DNA of 64,000 bases, taken from NCBI GenBank assembly GCA_021299735.1, contig JAJTEM010000001.1:1-64000 (forward strand), in the 5' to 3' direction. A model generated the notes under the pieces. It was not told the origin of the DNA, did not search any database, and saw only the letters and a list, made by a program, of their open reading frames with translations. Positions 26,080 to 33,547 of this stretch are shown piece by piece. Both the position numbers and the translations under genes were made by a program. Source of the DNA: Burkholderiales bacterium. GTDB taxonomy: Bacteria > Pseudomonadota > Gammaproteobacteria > Burkholderiales > Burkholderiaceae_B. Positions within the stretch are counted from its first letter, which is position 1. Every line of letters begins with the position of its first letter.

Positions 26080-26167
26080 CGTCTAGTCCCGGCAAAAAAA
26101 TTGTTTTTAGAGTGCCGCAAGTGCAGCAATCCTGTTTCAACTTATTCTGCCTGAACTGCGGAATTTA

Positions 26168-26184
26168 TACCAAACGTTTGTTTG
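26168..26184. promoter_or_regulatory. CAAACGTTTG putative TetR-family operator
   Basis: CAAACGTTTG at 26171-26180, extended by TTTG, lies in the promoter region of the acyl-CoA dehydrogenase/carboxylase alpha operon. It shares the core with the palindromes at 18373 and 19382. Confidence 0.55.
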
Positions 26185-26199
26185 ATTATTGCTATATAA

Positions 26200-26223
26200 A
26201 ATTGGCTCCCCACGGAGCCAATT
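26200..26223 (-). terminator. rho-independent terminator ending the T3SS/secreted-protein transcript
   Basis: AATTGGCTCC-CCAC-GGAGCCAATT forms a perfect 10-bp stem; on the minus strand it is followed by TTATATAG. It lies 70 bases beyond the last gene of the island and separates it from the acyl-CoA operon. Confidence 0.75.
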
Positions 26224-26292
26224 AAATGTAAACGGAACTAGCGTATCAAGAAGTTACACTCCAACACAGCCTAACTGTCGGGCTGTATTGGC

Positions 26293-27348
26293 TTAACCTT
26301 CTAACAACTCCCCATCGAAAGTGTCAACTGCCTGACTTAGCTGCGTTCCCTCGAAATCGACTTTTTTGTAAGTCACACCATGCTGCACAAAGTAATCCCC
26401 TTCATCAAAGGATGACTTTCCAACTACCTTCCCATCAATAAATACAAAACGCTCCCAAGAATCAGTGGTATCGCCTGAGTTCAGAGGCGCTACAGTAAAT
26501 TGAATTTCTTGGCCAAAAAGTCCGGGAAAAACGTACGGCACATCAATCTTGTCTGGAGAAAGACCTAAACCAGTCAAAAACTCAAAACTCAATTCAGAGC
26601 CTGGAACAGTCTCGCCAAATTGGTTTTTGTACGTACCAGACATGACATAATCCCCATTGTAGGTATCAACTGGAAGATATATTGCCTGGTCATTTACACC
26701 ATGTTGAATAAAGCCTTGCCCCTCCGCACGCACATAATTTCCCACTGGATATACTGAGGGTCCCAGAAGCTCTCCACCGCTACTAAAGAGAGATTGCCCA
26801 TCGCTGTAGTAATTTCCATCTGGCAAATCACTAAACCATGCATACTCTGCACCAATCGGTATCGATGGGGCAGTCTCAACAATCTCAACAGGCTGTTGCT
26901 GCTCCTCTGTGGAAGTTTGCCAGCCATAGAGAACTGTGGCATCTAAAGGCTTCGAAGCGACAGAAGAAATACCATGTTGCTCAACAAAGGCGATGATTTC
27001 CTCCTGATCCGAGTCTGGAGATCTTCCGATAAAGATTCTGGTCCCGTTGGTCGTGAGCCCACCCAACTCGATAAACCCTTCCGGAGTGAATTTGGAATTA
27101 ATTTGGACGTCGTTATCCACCAATACCAAATTGTTACCCTCAGTTCGATACAGTTGATAATCTGACCTCAACTGATCCATCTTCAAAATATAAGTCTTGT
27201 CGTCATAGATCAAGGACAATCCTTCCGGGTTGGATCTCAAATAATTCTCCACCTCGTCGTCTATTGCGCGATTATCTGAATCACTTCGCTCAAAGATCGA
27301 ATCGAACTGATCTCCAACAACAATGGGTAAAGAATTATTCGAAACCAT
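26293..27348 (-). CDS. putative T3SS-secreted protein with internal repeats, unknown function
   Basis: 351 residues, acidic, with no signal peptide or membrane segment; a strong AAGGAG site precedes the ATG. The N-terminus is Ser/Asn-rich (MVSNNSLPIVVGDQF), as in many T3SS substrates. The C-terminal half carries a repeat: QGFIQHGVNDQAIYLPVDTY and DYFVQHGVTYKKVDFEGTQL, each followed by VDTxxG(D/E). Related FVEQHGIS occurs around residue 127. Repeated 'G-x-Y/F-Y/F' turns (DGNYYSDGQ, GDYVMSG) suggest a beta-rich fold. No known effector domain is recognised. It is the last gene of the T3SS transcript, 78 bases after its neighbour, which makes a secreted effector or surface component plausible (inference). 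Confidence 0.6.
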   Translation of the reverse strand: MVSNNSLPIVVGDQFDSIFERSDSDNRAIDDEVENYLRSNPEGLSLIYDDKTYILKMDQLRSDYQLYRTEGNNLVLVDNDVQINSKFTPEGFIELGGLTTNGTRIFIGRSPDSDQEEIIAFVEQHGISSVASKPLDATVLYGWQTSTEEQQQPVEIVETAPSIPIGAEYAWFSDLPDGNYYSDGQSLFSSGGELLGPSVYPVGNYVRAEGQGFIQHGVNDQAIYLPVDTYNGDYVMSGTYKNQFGETVPGSELSFEFLTGLGLSPDKIDVPYVFPGLFGQEIQFTVAPLNSGDTTDSWERFVFIDGKVVGKSSFDEGDYFVQHGVTYKKVDFEGTQLSQAVDTFDGELLEG

Positions 27349-27426
27349 AAAAAAACTCCTTCATTCAGCTCAGCCCAGCTTTATCTATTGCAAATGTATT
27401 ATTTCCAATCAAATCTAAACTACAAC

Positions 27427-28176
27427 TTAATTCAAGCCGTTCGCATTGTTATTATTCTGCGAGATCAAATCTTGTAAGAACGACAAGGTTTGGTCGAAAT
27501 ACTGAGCCTGGGCATTCAATGTGTCTGCATAATGCTGCGCAGGCGCCGCAAACATACTTCCGATACCACCCAAAGCGCCCTGAGCAGCCTGAGCCATCTG
27601 AATGTGAGCCTGCAGATTGACCCCTCTTCCACCTGTTATGGGGTCAACAAAATCATCCAGATCGCGTGTTCTGTTGTTAGGGCCGCCTCGAGGGCGATCA
27701 TCCAACGCCTGTGAGAATGGCACATCAGGCCCGTCGCCGGGCATCTTCGCCGGCTGAGTGCCGCCCATTTTGCCTGGAGGCGTGACAGAGGATTGGCGCA
27801 TAGCGCCTGCCACCCACAGACCACTTACAGCAGCACCTGTAAGCTGGAACGCGGCATTTGTCATGGTTGCCTGCTTGCTCTTGTCAGCAGCTTTCAATGT
27901 AAGCGTCAACTTAGCTCCTGCCACCTCAAGATGAGTAATTCGGAAGCTGTTGGCATTGTTCTTGAAAAAAGCAATCAATTCTTGAACCGCCGAAGATGAC
28001 AGGTTACCTGGAATGATTACGGTGACCCCCGCTTCGTTGTTTTTCGCTGCGGCTAACAACTGCGCCGGCTTTGTTTCATTGCCTACTAAAATCGTCACCT
28101 GCCCACTGGATTGCGAATTTGGATTCAACTGAGTGTTGCCCACTCCACTATTTGGCACTGTCCCCGCGGTTGTCAT
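27427..28176 (-). CDS. putative secreted T3SS protein, candidate minor translocator (SctB position)
   Basis: 249 residues, no signal peptide, preceded by AAGGGG. The N-terminus is Asn/Ser/Gln-rich. A moderately hydrophobic segment lies at about residues 106-125 (AAFQLTGAAVSGLWVAGAM). The middle is Pro/Gly/Asp-rich and disordered-looking, and the C-terminus is helical with an Ala/Gln-rich stretch (YADTLNAQAQYFDQTLSFLQ). It follows directly after the SctE-like translocator, the place where YopD/EspB-type minor translocators are commonly encoded. The single hydrophobic stretch and C-terminal helix fit such a role, but similarity is not strong enough to be firm. Confidence 0.5.
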   Translation of the reverse strand: MTTAGTVPNSGVGNTQLNPNSQSSGQVTILVGNETKPAQLLAAAKNNEAGVTVIIPGNLSSSAVQELIAFFKNNANSFRITHLEVAGAKLTLTLKAADKSKQATMTNAAFQLTGAAVSGLWVAGAMRQSSVTPPGKMGGTQPAKMPGDGPDVPFSQALDDRPRGGPNNRTRDLDDFVDPITGGRGVNLQAHIQMAQAAQGALGGIGSMFAAPAQHYADTLNAQAQYFDQTLSFLQDLISQNNNNANGLN

Positions 28177-28212
28177 TATCTATACCCCTTCTAAATGGAT
28201 TAAATCAACAAA

Positions 28213-29214
28213 TCAAACGTGCGATAATTGAGTTGACTGTAGTAACAATGAGTTCATTCGATCACCCACTAGGTTGAAGTCCTGAACAAGAAGATTTGTT
28301 TGACTATCAATTAACGTTAACTCGCCTGTTCTTACATCAATCTCAAAAGTGATTTTGCCGTATTTAATTTGAACTACGCCATTTGCAACTCCAACGCCAC
28401 TCTCAGCCATAGCACCGGCAGCCTGAAACTTGGTAGCAATATCCATCAAACGATCTTTGTTTGCATTGATAAAATTACCAACGGACTGCATACTACTCCT
28501 GGCTGTATTGGTGCTTACGGCAGCAGCAGCACTGGTTGCACCCTTAGCAGCACCTTGGCCCACAGACGCAAGCATTTTTGAAACCATGGCTCCAGCACCC
28601 TTTGAAGCAACAACCACAACTGCAACAGCGGCGATTGCGATCGCAGCTGCAAATGCATATTTAAAAGCCTCGGCCTTGTCTTCAGAAATAACACCAGCTT
28701 CAACCAACCGATCAACAATTACATTTGCAGCGGCCATCAAACCTTCTGTTATCTTGCTCAGACCTTTGGACATTAATGATTCCTGCCCGAGTGCCGCACT
28801 AATTGTTTGATCAGCCAGCATTCCCACGCTTACAATTGCCATGCCGATAGTTAAAGGTGTTGGAATAACTACCGCCAAAACCACACTGAAAACGGCCATG
28901 AAAACTCCCAAACCCTTCATTGCTTTGCCTAGCCCCTCGCTTTTTGTAGCTTGCTCAGCCTGCTTGATTTGATCTTGAAGATTTTCAATTCCCATATCGT
29001 TTGCAATGTCGAGCAACTGAACCAAACTGTCGTTCATCGAGCCTTTGTATTCCTGAAGGAATTTAATAATTTTCCCGATGATCTCGTGTGGTGTTAAATC
29101 CTTTAGCATTGCTTCATTGAGGACCAGGTCACCATTCACAATCGAGACCGGTTCATTTGGATTCGCACCAACTGTGGGTTGGGAAACACGAGATGTTTCA
29201 GTGGCCTGGATCAT
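28213..29214 (-). CDS. sctE: T3SS major translocator, pore-forming (SctE; YopB/EspD/IpaB-like)
   Basis: 333 residues. Two long hydrophobic hairpin regions are separated by an amphipathic helix: residues 101-134 (GLGVFMAVFSVVLAVVIPTP onward) and 186-206 (YAFAAAIAIAAVAVVVVASK). This is the layout of YopB/EspD/SipB translocon proteins, which insert into the host membrane. Upstream is a helical, Gln-rich region (DIANDMGIENLQDQIKQAEQ) and downstream a Ser/Ala-rich tail with SMQSVGNFINANKDRLMDIA. There is no signal peptide. It lies among the secreted-protein genes at the distal end of the T3SS transcript. The family call rests on topology and context more than on a specific motif. Confidence 0.7.
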   Translation of the reverse strand: MIQATETSRVSQPTVGANPNEPVSIVNGDLVLNEAMLKDLTPHEIIGKIIKFLQEYKGSMNDSLVQLLDIANDMGIENLQDQIKQAEQATKSEGLGKAMKGLGVFMAVFSVVLAVVIPTPLTIGMAIVSVGMLADQTISAALGQESLMSKGLSKITEGLMAAANVIVDRLVEAGVISEDKAEAFKYAFAAAIAIAAVAVVVVASKGAGAMVSKMLASVGQGAAKGATSAAAAVSTNTARSSMQSVGNFINANKDRLMDIATKFQAAGAMAESGVGVANGVVQIKYGKITFEIDVRTGELTLIDSQTNLLVQDFNLVGDRMNSLLLQSTQLSHV

Positions 29215-29223
29215 TTTTTATCC

Positions 29224-30984
29224 TCATGGATGCATTGCAAGTATCTGCAAAAACAAATCAAGCATTTTCCTCAGATCCGCTTGGTAGTTTTCCGCAATCT
29301 GAACAACCTCATTAATTTTGGTCGTTAAGTCAGTTGTTCTTTGGTCATACTGATCCTTTGAAATCACGCCCGCATTAAACAAAGCCTGATTTTCGAGTTG
29401 CTGCTGTTGTAACGAAGCAATGTAAGTTTCCTGCTCGATAGTTCCAATATCGATTCGGAGCATTACCTCAGCACCATTGGTAGTAGCAACGATCGAGTTA
29501 ACACTAACGCCTGACTCTTCAGCAATCTGGGCCTGAACAGAGGGGTCAGTCAACTCAGCGGTAGTGTATTTATCGAGTACTTCTGTTGGAACACCGAGCG
29601 CCTCAAGTTCTGATCGCAAAGACTTATCAAACGAATCAAGCTTCTCAGAGTAAAGATCAATTTGGGTGTTGTACATGCCAACTTTGCTGTAAAGAACAAC
29701 ACCACCCTCGTTGTCGATGATTTGTTTGATGCTGTCAGGCACTACACTTGTATCGCCACTGTTCAAAAAAGCAATAAAGGCATCCGCTTCCGAAGAGGAA
29801 AGACCGTAATCATTCATTAGTGTTTGTTTAACTGCGTCCTCGCCGCCCGAGTCGAGCAACATGCCCCAGTAGCTAACGCCCTCTTGGTATGCCGCATCCA
29901 ACTTGCTGGGCCCGCCATCCGGACTAGGCGCGGTAATCGACTCCAGCTGGTATATCGCATCGGATGCAACACCAATACCGAAGCTAAGGGAACCGGGAAT
30001 TGAATCAATAGTTTCCTGCAGTAATTGATCCTTAAGTACCTGGCTGTCTTGAATCCATTCACCTGTTAGTGCCCAGTGTAGCTTGAGGTTATTTGCATCA
30101 TAGTTAGCGAAAATCGTCCCCAATAAAACATCACCAGGCACTTTCTCAGCTGTAACTCCTGACACATGGTTGTAAACGATAAGTGCCGCTTTATCTGAAA
30201 CAACTCCACCCTTGCCTAAAACAATATTGGAGATTAATTCATCCGCAAGAGCCTTTGCATCCTGAGGAGAATAGCCTCTGTTAATCAACTCTGCTTCCAA
30301 TTCACTTCTGGCATCATTAAGGCTATCGCGATTGTTCACCACGGCATTAACCGCTAAGATACCCAACTCCGAGAGTTCAGCATTAGTAACACTATTATCT
30401 TTTGGGGCCATTCTTTGTTGAGCCAAATCCTTAGCCTCCTCAGAATTTACTTCAACATCGGGTACACCATCAAGACTGTCAATCAAAAATTTTTCTATAT
30501 TTTCTCTCGCCACTTTGTTCGATTGACTGGGATTAACAACACCTATTGTAACAAAGTCGTCATACGATAAATTTTTAACATATGCCTCCAGTTCCTTCAT
30601 CAAATCTGGATCGTCACCATACTGCTCTACAAACTGAGCGATAAACTCCTTAACTTTTTCAGGGTCTTCACCGTTGGCAATTTTCGCATCGAAAAGTGCC
30701 TTCGCACCTCCAGGAGTTTTCAAGGCATCAAAAACTGCCTTTTCCGCCATCGCCTTTGCTGTGGCAGGGTCATAGGTTTTCGATAGTTCCTTGGTAAGTT
30801 CTTTAACAACAGTGTCAGGACTAAACCCAGCAGAAAAAAGCGTGATCGCCGAATTAATTACGGGCTTAGGAATCTTTAAACCCGCAACCAGGTTAGCACC
30901 GCCATTTTGGGCCCTAGGTGTGGAGCTTGGGGCGATATTATTTGACTGCGTTGAGCCATTTGCTTCAGATGATGTAACGGACAT
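29224..30984 (-). CDS. large putative T3SS-secreted protein, unknown function
   Basis: 586 residues, acidic, with no signal peptide or transmembrane helix. The N-terminal 30 residues are Ser/Asn/Thr-rich (MSVTSSEANGSTQSNNIAPS), typical of T3SS export signals. The rest is predicted mostly helical from the sequence pattern, with repeated 'D-P-x-x-A/V-K/M' helices (TYDPATAKAMAEKAVFDALK, ANGEDPEKVKEFIAQFVEQY). The final 70 residues form a coiled-coil-like segment (YIASLQQQQLENQALFNAGV). It sits 9 bases upstream of the SctE-like gene and probably is exported with it. Its length resembles IpaB/SipB, but it lacks their hydrophobic hairpins. It could be a needle-tip, translocon accessory or effector protein. 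Confidence 0.55.
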   Translation of the reverse strand: MSVTSSEANGSTQSNNIAPSSTPRAQNGGANLVAGLKIPKPVINSAITLFSAGFSPDTVVKELTKELSKTYDPATAKAMAEKAVFDALKTPGGAKALFDAKIANGEDPEKVKEFIAQFVEQYGDDPDLMKELEAYVKNLSYDDFVTIGVVNPSQSNKVARENIEKFLIDSLDGVPDVEVNSEEAKDLAQQRMAPKDNSVTNAELSELGILAVNAVVNNRDSLNDARSELEAELINRGYSPQDAKALADELISNIVLGKGGVVSDKAALIVYNHVSGVTAEKVPGDVLLGTIFANYDANNLKLHWALTGEWIQDSQVLKDQLLQETIDSIPGSLSFGIGVASDAIYQLESITAPSPDGGPSKLDAAYQEGVSYWGMLLDSGGEDAVKQTLMNDYGLSSSEADAFIAFLNSGDTSVVPDSIKQIIDNEGGVVLYSKVGMYNTQIDLYSEKLDSFDKSLRSELEALGVPTEVLDKYTTAELTDPSVQAQIAEESGVSVNSIVATTNGAEVMLRIDIGTIEQETYIASLQQQQLENQALFNAGVISKDQYDQRTTDLTTKINEVVQIAENYQADLRKMLDLFLQILAMHP

Positions 30985-31015
30985 ATAACAACCCCTGGTT
31001 TTTTACTGTTTTACC

Positions 31016-31807
31016 TTAAACATGTACAAATTTGCTGGCCCAACTCTCGCTCGCAGTTCTTTGGTTAGCCAGCAAATCTTGGTAGGTTCGGCCCGCGTCA
31101 ACCACAAGGTTAGACAACGCTTTGGTCGACACCTCATTTGGAACCATAATTTCTTTGAAAGTAGTCAAATAAATTTGCATGTTCATCGCGTCTTCCTTGG
31201 AAAGCTCCTCCTTACCAGAAGTAAGCAATTCCTTGAGCTTTTTAACCGACTCATAATCAGAGGAAGCCGGATCAGCTTTGGCAAGGTAAGCATCAATAAC
31301 GGGCAACAGCTTGGCTATTTCGGCATGATCATAATCAAAACCCTTTCCGCCATTTGTGAATCCCTGAATGTATGACATTACTTGATCCATAGTGGCTTCA
31401 AGACCGCCAAATACCTCGACCAATGCATTGACATGTTCAAGCGCCAACTTGGCCGACTCTACATTAAAGGCGCTGAAAGTAGCACCGAAGCTGGGAGTAC
31501 CAACCGAACTCCACACATTTGCAAGTTTGCGCCCAAGACCGCCCAATCCTGGCAGCAGATTTTTTGCACCTACTTCACCGCCGAAATCACCAGACTCCGA
31601 ATCAAAAAAATAGGTTTCGTAAAATTTTTTATCCTGTAACATCTCCGGCTGAAAAGTGCCCATGTCGATGGATGGGGAAGAATACGTAAATTTTCCAGTG
31701 AAATTTTTTTGATTAGTAACCTCATTGCCAGATGAAGCAGGAGGCGTGTTATCAGTTCGCTCCGGCTGCCGCAACGGGGCCCCTTTAGGGGGATGCACTC
31801 CACTCAT
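31016..31807 (-). CDS. putative T3SS-secreted protein, candidate needle-tip or effector
   Basis: 263 residues from ATG 31807, which has an ideal GGAGGTGAT site; an in-frame ATG 30 bases further up lacks one. The N-terminal 50 residues are Pro/Thr/Asn-rich and disordered-looking (MSGVHPPKGAPLRQPERTDN). A Gly-rich turn (AKNLLPGLGGLGRKLANVWS) leads to a helical C-terminal domain (ALEHVNALVEVFGGLEATMD; KLKELLTSGKEELSKEDAMN). No signal peptide. It is the first of the large secreted-type genes after the microprotein array. A tip-protein role (SctA) is possible from position and helical content, but I see no diagnostic motif. Confidence 0.5.
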   Translation of the reverse strand: MSGVHPPKGAPLRQPERTDNTPPASSGNEVTNQKNFTGKFTYSSPSIDMGTFQPEMLQDKKFYETYFFDSESGDFGGEVGAKNLLPGLGGLGRKLANVWSSVGTPSFGATFSAFNVESAKLALEHVNALVEVFGGLEATMDQVMSYIQGFTNGGKGFDYDHAEIAKLLPVIDAYLAKADPASSDYESVKKLKELLTSGKEELSKEDAMNMQIYLTTFKEIMVPNEVSTKALSNLVVDAGRTYQDLLANQRTASESWASKFVHV

Positions 31808-31858
31808 ATCACCTCCAGCAATTTGCAAACAGGGCACCGAAGTGCCCTGACATCGATA

Positions 31859-31969
31859 TTACGGGTGCTTAGAAGCAGCCTGGGCTGTGTAACCCGCAAC
31901 TGACATTTCAGTACCAACCTTGGCTACTTCTTTCGCAGCACCAACCAATTGTCCCACCATATTTGCCAT
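31859..31969 (-). CDS. 36-residue microprotein, copy A of tandem pair
   Basis: ATG 31969 with an AAGGAGAG site, encoding 36 residues: MANMVGQLVGAAKEVAKVGT followed by EMSVAGYTAQAASKHP. It is nearly identical to copy B immediately upstream. The sequence suggests one amphipathic helix and a conserved tail. Its place in the T3SS transcript, between needle-region and secreted-protein genes, suggests a small secreted or structural component. Function unknown. Confidence 0.65.
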   Translation of the reverse strand: MANMVGQLVGAAKEVAKVGTEMSVAGYTAQAASKHP

Positions 31970-32162
31970 TTCTTTCTCTCCTTGAAAAAATCAATTATGG
32001 GTGCTTAGATGCAGCTTGGGCTGTGTAACCCGCAACTGACATTTCAGTACCAACCTTGGCTACTTCTTTCGCAGCACCAACCAATTGTCCCACCATATCT
32101 GCCATTTCTTTCTCTCCTTGAAAAAATCAATTATGGATGCTTAGATGCAGCTTGTCAATTAT
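31863..32162. repeat. 136-bp tandem duplication plus a 28-bp remnant of a third copy
   Basis: Unit 1 is 31863-31998 and unit 2 is 31999-32134, differing at only a few positions. Each holds one complete microprotein gene with its own ribosome-binding site. The next 28 bases (32135-32162) are the first 20 and last 8 bases of the unit joined together, as if 108 bases had been deleted from a third copy. This shows recent expansion and contraction by recombination. Confidence 0.9.
31995..32105 (-). CDS. 36-residue microprotein, copy B of tandem pair
   Basis: ATG 32105 with AAGGAGAG upstream. The product begins MADMVGQLVGAAKEVAKVGT and differs from copy A only at residue 3 (Asp for Asn), although several silent changes separate the copies, which hints at selection on the protein. 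It lies 25 bases upstream of copy A. Confidence 0.65.
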   Translation of the reverse strand: MADMVGQLVGAAKEVAKVGTEMSVAGYTAQAASKHP

Positions 32163-32338
32163 GGATGCTTAGATGCAGCCTGGGCTTGATATCCCGCGAT
32201 TGACATCGCCAAACCCATTTCACGCACTGCATTCGCAGCATCAAGCAACTTACTAACCATCGCATCCGCTGATGAACCCACATCCTCACCTTGAGGGGCT
32301 TCTGTTGCGCCACCAGTTACACCGGTACTCTCAGCCAT
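32159..32338 (-). CDS. 59-residue microprotein with the same C-terminal motif (paralogue C)
   Basis: ATG 32338 with GGAGG six bases ahead. The N-terminal 22 residues are Gly/Glu/Ser-rich (MAESTGVTGGATEAPQGEDV); the rest is a helix DAMVSKLLDAANAVREMG and then LAMSIAGYQAQAASKHP, matching copies A and B in the last 17 residues (consensus MS-AGY-AQAASKHP). It is a longer, diverged paralogue and probably the ancestral form of the array. No known family recognised. Confidence 0.65.
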   Translation of the reverse strand: MAESTGVTGGATEAPQGEDVGSSADAMVSKLLDAANAVREMGLAMSIAGYQAQAASKHP

Positions 32339-32370
32339 ATCAAACCTCCATCTTCGTTGAACAAAAAAAA

Positions 32371-32532
32371 CTATTTCGGTGATGAAGCACCAAATAACTC
32401 AGAAATCTGCGGTGCTAATATCGAAAACATGATTGACTCCATTGCACTAGTCAATGCCGCATCGCCTTCGCCACCGGTCTCCGCAGCTTGTGCGGGCGGC
32501 ATTGTTGTCGCACTGCTACTCACATTCTCCAA
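32371..32532 (-). CDS. 53-residue small protein, unknown function
   Basis: Starts at TTG 32532 (AGGGGG ahead) or at GTG 32523 (GGAG ahead). The product runs MENVSSSATTMPPAQAAETG, then GEGDAALTSAMESIMFSILA and PQISELFGASSPK. A Ser/Ala/Gly-rich N-terminus and a short amphipathic C-terminal helix resemble the layout of paralogue C next door. It lies in the same transcript, 32 bases before paralogue C, in otherwise empty sequence. Unknown function. Confidence 0.5.
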   Translation of the reverse strand: MENVSSSATTMPPAQAAETGGEGDAALTSAMESIMFSILAPQISELFGASSPK

Positions 32533-32582
32533 AACAACCCCCTATTAAGACAGTCAAAATAAAAAAGCCATTAAGACCAAGA

Positions 32583-32945
32583 TCACTCGCCCTTCATTAA
32601 TTCTTGAAGAATTGGCATTTGGAAAAGACTCATCATTGCGCTTTCAATGGCAGTTTGAAATTCTTCAGGCAACAACTTAATAGCCAAGTCAATATCTTTC
32701 ACTAGACTCATGACCTCTTTTTGTTGGTCCGAAGTCAAATCTGCAAATGCATCCCTTGCTTCCTCTTGAGACATTTCCTCAACAGAATTCAAAAAATTTT
32801 CAGCGCTAAAAACATCTGGCTCGTCATCAGGGATAACTGAATTCTTGACTGCATTACTTTTGTTACCTCTGGACTCACCAGACATTCGGCTTGCCTCATC
32901 CGAAATTTGTTTGGTTACCATATCACCTATCATTTGAACCAACAT
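32583..32945 (-). CDS. small acidic protein in T3SS operon, unknown function
   Basis: 120 residues from ATG 32945, which has a very strong AGGGGGG site; an in-frame GTG at 32966 overlaps the previous stop and is less likely. The N-terminal part is helical (MLVQMIGDMVTKQISDEASR); the C-terminal half is acidic and helical (FLNSVEEMSQEEARDAFADL, EEFQTAIESAMMSLFQMPIL). Size and acidity would suit a class-type T3SS chaperone or a small secreted protein; no specific family is recognised. Confidence 0.5.
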   Translation of the reverse strand: MLVQMIGDMVTKQISDEASRMSGESRGNKSNAVKNSVIPDDEPDVFSAENFLNSVEEMSQEEARDAFADLTSDQQKEVMSLVKDIDLAIKLLPEEFQTAIESAMMSLFQMPILQELMKGE

Positions 32946-32962
32946 AATCGCCCCCCTTCGCT

Positions 32963-33175
32963 TCACTTGTTAACTATTTGCTTCATTGGTTCTGTTACTT
33001 CTTTCACCAGCGTAGTTGCGGTCCCCCACAACGCCTGGCTAACAGCCACATCAAGCGTAATATCTGCCATTTTGTAAATATCAGGCTCAGCCGCCTGAGA
33101 CGCCTCAAACATTTTCAAATCTGCTTTTCTGCGTTGCTCGCGCGCCATTTCAACTACCGACTCAATAATGTTCAT
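32963..33175 (-). CDS. sctF: candidate T3SS needle subunit (SctF)
   Basis: 70 residues, the size of needle proteins. The C-terminal segment ATTLVKEVTEPMKQIVNK aligns by eye with the PscF/YscF C-terminus (STVTRALRDLMQGILQK), keeping the Thr, basic, hydrophobic, acidic, Met, Ile and terminal Lys pattern. A Pro-containing turn (AAEPDIYKMAD) sits where the needle hairpin turn is expected. It lies 12 bases after the inner-rod candidate, a common pairing. The assignment is by short alignment and context only. Confidence 0.5.
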   Translation of the reverse strand: MNIIESVVEMAREQRRKADLKMFEASQAAEPDIYKMADITLDVAVSQALWGTATTLVKEVTEPMKQIVNK

Positions 33176-33187
33176 AACCCACTCCGT

Positions 33188-33547
33188 TTACTGCTGTTTG
33201 TATATTTGCTCAATTGACTCTGAGGATTTGGCAGACACTTTGCCAGCCATCTGGATCGCAATTGAACTCATGTTCGACATGTGAGTGACTTTCAACAAGC
33301 CAGATAGATCACTGGGATTCGCATTAAACTCTTTAATGGATTTGTTGATATCAGAAAAATTGGACTGATGTACTTTTTCGATCTTTTCCACCATTCCGTG
33401 CAGATCACTGGGTCCGCCAACTTTCCCCGCCTGAGCCATTAAGCTTTCAAATTTCGCCACAGAGTTTTGGGATGGCCCATCGACTGAAGAACCAATTGAA
33501 CCCAATGAACTCGGGTCGACCTGCATTAAACCTTGAACTAACGCCAT
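33188..33547 (-). CDS. sctI: T3SS inner-rod protein (SctI/YscI/HrpB-like) candidate
   Basis: 119 residues. The C-terminal 45 residues (NPSDLSGLLKVTHMSNMSSI, then AIQMAGKVSAKSSESIEQIY and KQQ) match the YscI/EscI/HrpB inner-rod pattern, with the 'AxKVxxxxxxSIxxLxxxQ' ending. The N-terminal part is Ser/Gly-rich. Its ATG overlaps the stop of the SctP-like gene and is preceded by GGTGGA. Polymerised SctI connects the export apparatus to the needle. A second gene at 39506, just before sctJ, competes for this name. Confidence 0.6.
   Translation of the reverse strand: MALVQGLMQVDPSSLGSIGSSVDGPSQNSVAKFESLMAQAGKVGGPSDLHGMVEKIEKVHQSNFSDINKSIKEFNANPSDLSGLLKVTHMSNMSSIAIQMAGKVSAKSSESIEQIYKQQ

Noticed and set aside
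31863-32162. CRISPR array or other non-coding repeat array
   Set aside because: The 136-bp units are long, directly abutting, without spacers, and each holds a complete gene with its own ribosome-binding site.
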